A stretch of DNA of 64,000 bases from Sthenelais limicola (taxonomy: Eukaryota; Annelida; Polychaeta; Phyllodocida; Sigalionidae), in assembly GCA_942159475.1 (NCBI GenBank), contig OW804095.1, positions 53,782,773 to 53,846,772 on the forward strand, given 5' to 3'. The notes under the pieces were generated by a model, which saw only the letters and a list, made by a program, of their open reading frames with translations, had not been told where the DNA came from and searched no databases. Shown one piece after another: positions 48,101-57,600 of this stretch. The number at the start of each line of letters is the position of its first letter. Position 1 is the stretch's first letter. Position numbers and translations under genes: made by a program.

Positions 48101-48829
48101 AGGATGAGAAACAGGCTGCAGTTAATTGACTCTCAGTAGGTTACTAGTATAGCTTAGTATGGCAAGCCGTTCTGACTGGCAATCAGCACAAGGTATGAAA
48201 CGAGTTGGTGGAGCTTGAAGGCTACATTTTAAAAGAGAAGGACGAACCTTATCTAATACCATCAAGGTTATATCACTATGAATACACCTGCACCAGGAAT
48301 AAATACATCTTTAAACAACAATAATCCGTTACCTTTGAAATAATTCAGAATATCTTAGTTCTGAAACATAATCATATGAGGATATAGCCACATTGCCAAT
48401 ACCAAATGTAAATGACGAGAGGTGGAAACTTGCCAGAGACCTTTACTAATTTTATTCTAAATTGCATTCCGAATCATTTATCCTCAATTCTATCTAAGAT
48501 ATTCTTCTGGAAACGACCCTTACGGACATGTGGGATCGAAAACCATTGGACCAGCATCATCGGGAATGAGAAAGACCTAGCTGTATATTAGTACAAAAAC
48601 TGAAGATAGAGACAAACAGAACAAAAAATGACTATTCGCTATTATAGCCAATCCTCTAGGTACCTTACCCAATGCAATTGTCTGGGTCTGTCTCACAGTC
48701 GGTGTTGCATTCAAAGCGCTCCCATGACAACCATCCCATGGGTGGGGTCCTGGCCAGTCCGTTGTCCAGGCCGAATACTGCAGTGACAACCATCGTGGAT
48801 ATGTAGATTCTAATCATTAAGGCATCCAT
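42151..48829 (-). CDS. GLA: Alpha-galactosidase A-like (GH27), copy A
   Basis: Secreted/lysosomal retaining glycosidase that removes terminal alpha-galactose from glycolipids and glycoproteins. Exons on the minus strand: 48829-48669, 47707-47533, 47235-47061, 46779-46685, 43778-43617, 43159-42962, 42483-42151; 432 residues. A signal peptide of about 20 residues ends before [13 protein letters not shown]. By alignment with human GLA, the nucleophile is in MIKFDGC (Asp170), the acid/base in YGDIYDSW (Asp231) and the substrate-site Glu203/Leu206/Tyr207 in YSCEWPLY. Arg227 and WND-DM (Asp266, Met267) are kept. Glu and Leu at those sites indicate alpha-galactosidase rather than N-acetylgalactosaminidase specificity. 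Sequons ALNKTG and KPNYT match human glycosylation sites 192 and 215. Intron positions correspond to human GLA. It lies head-to-head with a paralog at 51,615. Confidence 0.93.
43928..44061. repeat. Dispersed repeat (inverted relative of 33,340-33,490)
   Basis: Begins CCACTTGTCAATTGCAACTC and matches the reverse complement of 33,340-33,490 over about 130 bases with several blocks of 12 or more identical bases. The CACTTGTCAATTGCA terminus also occurs alone at 36,563-36,580. Confidence 0.75.
45491..45600. repeat. G-rich tract with quadruplex potential
   Basis: Many closely spaced runs of three to twelve G on the plus strand across 110 bases, in an AT-rich intron. Confidence 0.8.
46150..46352. 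repeat. Dispersed repeat, copy 2 (pairs with 24,682-24,835)
   Basis: Same order of conserved blocks as copy 1 but with about 50 extra bases between the two GAATATTGC/GCAATATTC arms. Confidence 0.7.
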
Positions 48830-51614
48830 TTTGATCTGGTTACAACAGAGAAAAGTTTAGAAATATACAGGACTGATTCATAACACGCATTTTCACCAAC
48901 AAAACCATAGCCAGCTATTATATAATTATACAGTAATACACTTCTATTTATTTATATAATAGTCATAAAATGTGAATACTTTTGTCATGCTCCAAATTTA
49001 ATATAGAAAATTACGTAACTTTATTATCATCAATTACAATATTAACATAATGTTTATGCTTATATTAAGATTTTTCGGTTACCAAAATTATTAATTGCCT
49101 AAATACTAATATAATAACAAATCATTACATCATAATAGACCAGCATTCCTTTGTTATGACATGTCACCGTTCCATTCAATATCAAAGTATGCAGCATCAA
49201 AGTTGTATCAGAGATTTATCACTATTGTGAATATTTGACCTAATAAAATTTTCTTAAAAAAAAAAAAATATCCAACCGGGGATCGCCTGACGTCCTAGCC
49301 ACTAACCAATGATATTAACCTACCATCATGTCGTTACAATATAATTCTATACAATCATACCTTTGTCTTTGAGACGTATTCAGGTACTTAAACCATGTAA
49401 ATCTATTATATGTTAAGTTCACTATGATCGCCATTGACATCGCTGTACTACTATATCTTCGATTACGCTATAGATTAGGTAACTTCTGAAATACATTTAT
49501 TATATACTAAGAGAGTGTTTGAATTACCTTATGAGATGTTCAAGAATATTATGTCAGATTTTGTTGTCGATCTCCTTATTTCTATGGCGGGGGATGTAAA
49601 TTGAATTAAGGTAAAGGTCATTACCTGCTATTTTATCGCCAGAACTATATCGGAGTTTATTGCACGTGCCACAGACAATGGCGATCATTTGGTAGGCGGA
49701 TAACGATGTTTTGCTTCGCGCTATCAGAAATCAATAGGCGTAGATACATTTTACTCGGTGGATTTCGTGTGATTACAGTTAAATCTGTGCTTCATTTAAG
49801 ATGAAGGTGGTTTATTATGGTGTTTTGTTCGGACATCCATTGTCTCCCATATGAAGATTGAAAATAAGTATTGGTGGTACTTAAACCAATATCGAAAAAA
49901 GGAATTATTACACGAATCAAATGCTAGCTAGGTTATTATTGATATCTAACATTTTTGTATCAAACACCTTCAAACTGTTGCCCGAAAAATATGCTCGAAT
50001 TGATATGCGGATTTTAGACCAATATTCCCTGAATTGCGGTGTGATGAAATAGATACAAAGGGATACAATGATTTTAATCAAAAGCAGGTATTTAAATTTC
50101 TGCGCCTATCTGTGATGAAAGTGTGCACAAACGGCGTCATCTTACTTAGCCTACACCAAGACATTTTGAATGATCCACAACTTAATATGAATAAAATTAT
50201 GTCATTAGGGTCATTAAACATCTCAAGGTACGTATGGCCACAGCTACTGACCTCGTGTCGACCCATTGATCGTTTATGGACATTTATAAATATAGATATT
50301 TGTGTATTTCGAACACAGCCGAGATAGGGCCCACTTATGGATAGTGGTCACCTGACAGACGCTTGTAAAAAGGAAACCCGAGGAAGGAAGCAGTTCTGGA
50401 GAAAGGTTTGTTACTGTCTGAATCATTCAGGTATAAGTATATAATAATATCGGTTCGGCCTGTCCAATTCAAAGCCTACATTTTCACTGATGGTCAAATG
50501 CATCTACCTGTACAAATAGATTTCTAGGTCCACTTCTTAAAATATCCTCGGAGCTCTGTGTATAACTGGGGTACTCAAAGGAGGACAGGTTGCCCCACAA
50601 AGTCAGTGATCCATATTATATATATGCGGAAGCGTTTGTAATACATATAACCAAAATAGACAAATCACCTTCATGGGGCATCATTACGGGAACGTCTCCC
50701 ATGCTTCTGTAATTAAACAGAGATATTAAAAGTTTTCCTTTCATACATGAATATCCCGGAACCACCTGTTTTATGTAAGCTTTTTGAAATACAATTCAAT
50801 TCAATTCGAAGCATTTTTTATTCATACATGATGGAGGTGTACAAAAAGGAGACATGCATCTCAAAGTAAATTTCAGATCTTCCAGGGTGTTCCTGACTAT
50901 GGAACTGGAAGAATCGAAGAAATGGAAGAATGAATAGAAGAATGAATTTTGATGCAAATTTTATAGGCCGAAAAGAATTTTGAATGCCATTTTTTAAAGG
51001 TCTAAGCTAACTAAGTGTGGTTGGTTATATGGGAGAAGTAGTTTAATAATAACAATACACATTAATTCCTCAACTAGCCAACAGATGATGATTTGAAATT
51101 ATAATAATTTGAATTTGAATAGGCCTAGTTATTAGTTATTTAGGTTATTTTTATTATTTCGGCAATGTATGGTTGTCACTACGTGTTGTGATTGTAAATG
51201 ATTTAAAACTTTGAATTGGTCTGCATGGTTTAGTAGAGCTCTCGATGAAAACTTGTTGGTTTATATAATATGTGTATAATTTTGTTTTCTTTTGAGATGA
51301 GGGGAATATCATTTTCCCATGTCGTTTAACTCAGGCAACATATGAAAACGTCCTTGAATGACATTGCGTTTTTCCATGTGTATTATATTGTAATTAAAAA
51401 ATTGGCCACTAAATGAAATTTAAAAAAAAAAGAAAAGAAATAAAATATGGTCCATCTCATACATTTGTAATACATTTACAGTTTCCAATATAATATGATA
51501 TTATCTAGTGAAGATAACGTTCAACATCTAATTTATGTGTTTATGTTTTTATTCAGTCGCACAGTTGAAACAATTTCCCTTCTATATAGAGGAACTCGAA
51601 ATTGCCCTGTCACC
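48830..51614. other. Divergent intergenic region of the two alpha-galactosidase genes
   Basis: 2.8 kb between opposing start codons, so both promoters and 5' UTRs must lie here. AT-rich, with no recognised exon, and no TATA box or CRE that I could assign with confidence. It holds one copy of a dispersed repeat (50,789-50,905). An acceptor-like ATTTACAG just before 51,481 could mark a 5' UTR intron of the plus-strand gene. Confidence 0.5.
50789..50905. repeat. Dispersed repeat, copy 1 (pairs with 58,428-58,535)
   Basis: Shares ATTCAATTCAA, AAGCATTTTTTATT, GGTGTACAAAA, GGAGAC and GTTCCTGACTA in order with 58,428-58,535, in the same orientation. About 110 bases, no ORF; possibly a SINE or MITE fragment. 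Confidence 0.7.
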
Positions 51615-54600
51615 ATGGTTCTACACTTATTCAACCGACTCGTACTAGTGGCGACATTGACTTTTCTAGTGGAGAGTCTGGATAACGGTGTGGCTAGGAC
51701 GCCACCTATGGGATTCCTGGATTGGGAGAGGTTTGAGTGTAATACTGACTGCGACGTCGATCCAGATAATTGTATCAGGTACAGGCCTGCATTGTGTCAA
51801 GTTTGAGTAGCAGAGCGTACAGTACTATTGAAATCATTATATCGACCAGGCATACCATTGTCTTCTTTTTTCTATCTGAATCACATGGTAATTACTTGCT
51901 ATCCGATAAAGGATTGTGAAATATTACCATATCAAAAAGGACAATAGTATGCCTCGCCAATAGAATAGTATTATACCCCACTCGATTTCAAATTCTACTG
52001 CATTTTGTTTTAGTTCAGTAGCAATTCAATATTGTAGTACAATAATTTTTCAGCATATGAGTAAACTGTACAAGGGAGTTTACATCATTAGAAAAGAATG
52101 TGAAGTAGCACTCAGTATATGATTATAGATGTGTAAACCTATACATGTGAAGAGTGAAATATTCTCAGAAGAATGACAATATGTGCATCAAATTACCATA
52201 GGGAATGATCTAATTAAGTTTAACTTCTTTGATTCTCATTGACAACAGTGAGCGTTTATTCGTGCAGATAGCTGATGCCATGGTGGCAAAAGGCTATAGG
52301 GATGCTGGATATCAATATGTTTGTATAGACGATTGCTGGTTGGCAGATGACCGTGACTCAGAGGGTCATCTACAACCTAACCCCAAACGATTCCCTTCGG
52401 GCATGAAAGCCCTGGCAGATTATGTGAGTAATCAATAGCAGCTCTACTTTGTACAACTATTGTTTTATCCGAGCCTGATCGTATCCAGACAGTTTCTCTG
52501 TGTATGGAATATTCTGAAAACATATTTTGAGTCATTTAGGTAAGGGTTAGCTTAGTTCCTAGCCTATAGTTTATAAAACAGTGTCAATAGCATAGACAGG
52601 TTTTTTTTATTTCGTGGGTGTGACAATTCTCCCCTCACAGTGCTGGACATTCTTTCGAACTTTTTTGAGGTAATTGCACTTAACTTCAGTATCAATGCAT
52701 TTTGCTACACATCATCCACAAGATTGTCGGTATAATTATATATTATATCTAATATATATACGGTTCCAACCATGCATCTGTGAATCTCTTTACGATTTTA
52801 TTATATCATAAATTTCCCTTTCCAATTTAAGATGCACAAGCGAGGTATGAAATTAGGAGTATATGAAGATGTAGGCACCAAAACATGTGCGGGTGGTCCG
52901 GGATCGGAGGATCATATTAATGTTGATGCACAGACATTCGCGGATTGGGGCGTTGATTTGGTCAAGTTTGATGGCTGCAGTTCGACAACTGAAAATTATG
53001 ACTACGGTGGGTGCTGGAATGGAATTAACGAGTTCTAAAACAGATATCTAATGGAATAATTTGAATGAGTTTTGATTTTACCCAGTTAACTGTATAGGGG
53101 ATTTGTCCCATTTTTTAAAGAAATATTCTCTTATGCATACCTCATAGCATGAGTGGATACGAATTCCTTTTACCTTTTCTGTCCAAAAGGTTTCCCGGCT
53201 ATGGCGAAAGCTCTTAATGCAACTGGACGTCACATTGTGTATTCGTGTGAATGGCCAATGTACATGAGAGCTCACGGTTTAAAGGTAACTATTGATATTT
53301 AAAGAATTGAAAAGATTTTACGAACGTATTAATTGAAATATTGTATTTATTTGTAATTAACCTATACTTTTTTCTTGGAGTCTAATTGGGATTACTCTAA
53401 GAATATATGTGATCTAGTTCGCCGTTGGGGGTTGAATCCCAATCCCATTTACACCCTCCCCCTTGTAGACAGAAATCAATTCATCATTTCATATTTTCTT
53501 CCATCTTTTATACTTTAATGCTACTAAATTTGGGTTTACTATACCTATGTAGACCACGAGGTATTTTATCTATATTATCAATTCGTGGTACCTAGAATGT
53601 GTGATCATTATATGGTTTGTTAACACTTGTTTCTTCTAGCCTGACCAGCCCCGCATTGCAAAAACCTGTAATATGATGAGGCAACTCACCGATATATATG
53701 ACAGCTGGGATAGCGTTATTGGTATGATTGAATTTTTCGGTGATGATCCTGACAACTTCTCTGCTGTTGCCGGTCCTGGTGCATGGAATGATCCAGATCA
53801 GGTGACTTATCTAACATAGACATATTTAGAAAATGACAGTTGCCCTACCTGGCTAGCTAGTATATCACTATATAGTTATATTCATTAGCATCTTCCTATC
53901 TGCGTTACTCACAGAGGGCTCAAATCTCTTTAGAACTAATCTGGAACTATTCTTTATGAACAATATTTTGTGGGACATTGATTAAAGCAGCAATATCTGG
54001 GCAATGACGAAGTCACAACGCCACGCGGTTAGTGCGCGGTAGAAATTTGACGCGCCGTCCTGACTCCCACGCGGCAAAAGTAAGATGGCTGCCGAGGTGA
54101 GTGCAGCTGACGCCTATGGCAAGCCATTAATTTTGTGTAATAATTCGATGAACACTGTTTATCACTCGATAAACATTGTTTATCAACCTAAAACTCTGTT
54201 TGTCATTTGAAAAAACAATGTTTTACCTTGAAAAACAGTGTTAATCGAGCGATAAACAATGTTTATAGAGCAGAAACAATGTTTATCAAGGTGAAACAGT
54301 GTTTCTCCTCGATACACAGAGTTGTTTGGAAAATTTTGTATATCAAGCGATAACGGTACGTTCTTAGCTAAAGTTTGATAAACAAAATTTTTAATGCGAG
54401 AAACAGTGGTTTTCCTACATAAACAGTGTTTATCACAGTGAAACATTGTTTATTAGTCGATAAACAGAGATCTTAGATCATGATCCTTGTTTCTCCTCGA
54501 TAAACATCGTTTCTCCTCGATAAACATCGTTCCTCCTCGATAAACATTGTTTTTCCTCCATAAACATCGTTTCACCTAGATTAAAATTGTTTCACCTAGA

Positions 54601-57600
54601 TTAAAATTGTTTCTGCTTGATAAACATTGTTTCTCCTCCAGAAATGCTGTTTCTCCTCCAGTAACGCTGTTTCTCCTCCAGAAAAAAATGTTTTTGCTTG
54701 ATTAACAGTGATTGCTAATGTCCTGGTTGACCACTAACCCTGGTTGCCCTACACTCAGGGCATCCTGGACTAAGGGCAACTGGGGTAGGTGGGCAACTGG
54801 GGTAGGTGGGCAACCAGGGTAGGTGGGCAACCAGGGAAGTTGGTGGGCTAATGGATTTGTGGGTGGGCAACCATGTAAGCAGGTGGGTAAGCAGGTGGGA
54901 AACCAGGCAGGGAACCGGGTAAGTGGGAAACCGGGTAAGGTTCCAGATCCATTTCTAGATTGCCCACCCAGTTCCCTGGTTGCCCACCCAGTTCCCGATT
55001 GCCCACCCAGTTCCCTGGTTGCCCACCCAGTTCCCTGGTTGCCTCCCACTTCCCTGGTTGCCTGCACATTTCCCTTGTTGCCCACCCACTACCGCGGACT
55101 AGAGGGCAACTGGGGGTAGCGGGCAGCTAGTGGGCAACATGAGTGTTGGGCAACCATGGGCAGTGGGCTACACTGTTTGTACAGGGAAAACAGTGTTTAT
55201 CGAGGATAAACACTATTTCTCATTGATATCGATATCAGAGTTTGAATGTGATTAACAGTGTTTCTCCTTGATAAACAGTGTTTCTCCTTGATAAACAAGG
55301 TTTCTCCTTGATATCAGTATCATATTTTTTCCAGTTTACCCGATTAGCCATTGGCTTCCTGGTTTACCTGGTTGCCCATTGGCTTCCCGGTTTACCTGGT
55401 TGCCCATTGGCTTCCTGGTTGCCCACCGCTTCCAAGTTGCCCATCTGCTTCTGATGTTGCTCACTCACTTCGCTGGTTGCCCGTGTGGTTGCCCGTATGG
55501 TTGCCTGTGTTGTTGCCCACCCGGTTGCTCGTGTTGTTGCCCACCCGGTTGCCCACCCTGTTGCAACCTGGTCGCCCACCAACTTCCTTGGTTGCCCAAC
55601 TTCCCTGGTTGCCCAACTTCCCTGGTTGCCCAACTCCCCCAGTTGCCCACCTACCCAAGTTGCTCTTAGTCCAGGATGACCTATGCCAGTTGGGCAACAC
55701 AGGTTAGTGGTGAACCCATGATGTTTATCGTGGAGAGATGATGTTTATCGAGGAGACACAATGTTTATCGAGGAGATACGATGTTTAACCAGGAGAAACG
55801 ATGTATATCAAGGAGAAACGATCGATGTTTATCGAGCAATTGATGTTTATCGAGGAGAAACAATGTTTATCGAGGAGAAACAACGTTTATCGAGGAGAAA
55901 CGATGGATGTTTATCGACTAATCGATGTTTATCGACCAATTGATGTTTATCGAGGAGAAACGATGTTTATCGAGGAGAAACGATGTTTATCGTGGAGAAA
56001 CGATGTTTATCGAGGAGAAACGATGTTTATCGAGGAGAAACGATGTGTGTCGAGGAAAATCGATGTTTGTCGAGGAGAAACGATGTTTGTCGAGGAGAAA
56101 CGATGTTTATCGAGGAGAAACAATGTTTTTCAAGGAAAATCTATGTTTTTCAATATGAAAATAATGATATTAAGCTGAAATATTGATATCGGTTGATATA
56201 CAAGGTCTCCTTAAAGAACTCTGTGTATCAAAGAGAAACCCTGGTTTACCTTCAGAAACACTGTTGATCGAGCTAAACATTGTTTTTCAATGGGAAAACG
56301 CTGTTTATCAAGCTTAAACATTGTTTATCAATTGAAAAACAATGTTTTAGCTTGATAAACAGTGTTTTTCAATTTGAATGTTGATATCACTCGAAAGACA
56401 TAGTTATGAGGTAAAACATTGTTTATCAAATGACAAACAGTGTTTTAGGTTGATAAACAGTGTTTATCGAGTGATAAACAGTGTTTATCAAATTATTACA
56501 CAAATGGCTTGCCATAGACGCCTCAACATCGCCTTTAACGCCCGCGCATGAGGCCTACTGTCTCAGGCAACTTGAAGGATAACGGAGTCGAATGTCCGAT
56601 ATGACTTGTTGGTCATATTAATTACATAAATAAGGTGTAATATTATTATGACTTATTACATAATAAAATGGGGGACAAGGGACATTAGCCATTGACATAG
56701 TAAAATATTTGTTTAGATGCAGAATAGATATTCTATCGAGCTATCAGACAGGGGTGTTTAACCCTGAATGATATTTACAGGTATGTGAATATAAAAATAG
56801 AAGAGAAAATCGCAGAGCGATGCAAGTACATAATAAAGTACAAGTGGCAGATCAAAATTACGGAATATTGAAGCGAGTAATATAACGAACCCTCGAAAAG
56901 TACACAACTTAATGAGGCGTAAGGAGGATTGTTTTGAATAACAGGGTAAAGTAGAATACAACAGTAATGTATTCAAAGATGTTAAATCTCCGAAAAGTAC
57001 ACCCCTTTTCTGTCAATAATTTGACCTATTATTTGAATAATAATGAATCATCTGATATCATGTACTTAAACAGTGATGTCATTTTTACTGTGTATTTGTC
57101 CTCATATATGAGATATTCTTCTATTACTACCCACATGGCTGGTGTGGTTGCTTCAGCTAGTATAGTATAGGATGCAACATCTGGATTGTCCTTCCATATC
57201 TCACTCTGGTATCGAGTCGGTATGCAGAGGAATTATGAAATGAAACAATGATCTTATGGATTTTCATAAGATCATATAAACGAGATATAACCCTATCTTT
57301 ACTTGAACTCGCAGTGAAGGTGGGCAGTTCAAAGACATCTGAAGCCCCATATCGCATTCGCCTGAGATCTATTTCATCTAAACCCTTGTGTGTTGTCGAT
57401 CAAGAGGCTAAATCATCTGCTCAATTGTTCTCATGTCACCTCCCCTGCTTGGCATATCATCACCTATCCAGGGATCCATCAGACTTGCTATCTTCTGCTG
57501 AGATCCAGGAGGGATTTACCTCTTACTCTTTTCCCAGTGGAGCTTCGTTCATGTCCTCCCTGGGTGTATGACTGAGTGATATGAAGGTGAAACGCAACTG

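Larger units (their letters stand above)
54115..56516. mobile_element. Foldback transposon with long nested inverted repeats
   Basis: The ends are inverted copies: TATGGCAAGCCATT at 54115 and AATGGCTTGCCATA ending at 56516. Homology between arms continues for hundreds of bases (GTGTAATAATT; AACACTGTTTATCACTCGAT; CAACCTAAAAC; TGTTTGTCATTTG; GATACACAGAGTT). Structure from outside in: outer arms of AAACA-TGTTTATC motifs (each itself near-palindromic), a 20-bp subrepeat array (54,480-54,715 and, inverted, 55,725-56,150), then GTTGCCCACC-type GC-rich repeats (54,718-55,160 and 55,335-55,710), with a centre near 55,200-55,330. A 6-bp direct repeat (GACGCC) flanks it. No transposase frame. It resembles the TU/foldback class known from sea urchins; membership is inference. 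Confidence 0.85.

Noticed and set aside
53420..53460. tRNA-like T-arm (GGGGTTGAATCCC)
   Set aside because: No A-box or cloverleaf could be fitted upstream.
54702..55707. Overlapping open frames on both strands encoding Gly/Asn/Trp/Val-rich collagen-like or silk-like proteins
   Set aside because: They lie entirely on the GTTGCCCACC tandem repeats of the foldback element. Every frame on both strands is open because the repeat lacks stop codons.
55761..56186. Several open frames rich in Arg-Asn-Asp and Glu-Glu-Lys
   Set aside because: Translation of the 20-bp subrepeat array. Three overlapping frames give the same kind of product, with no start context or splice sites.
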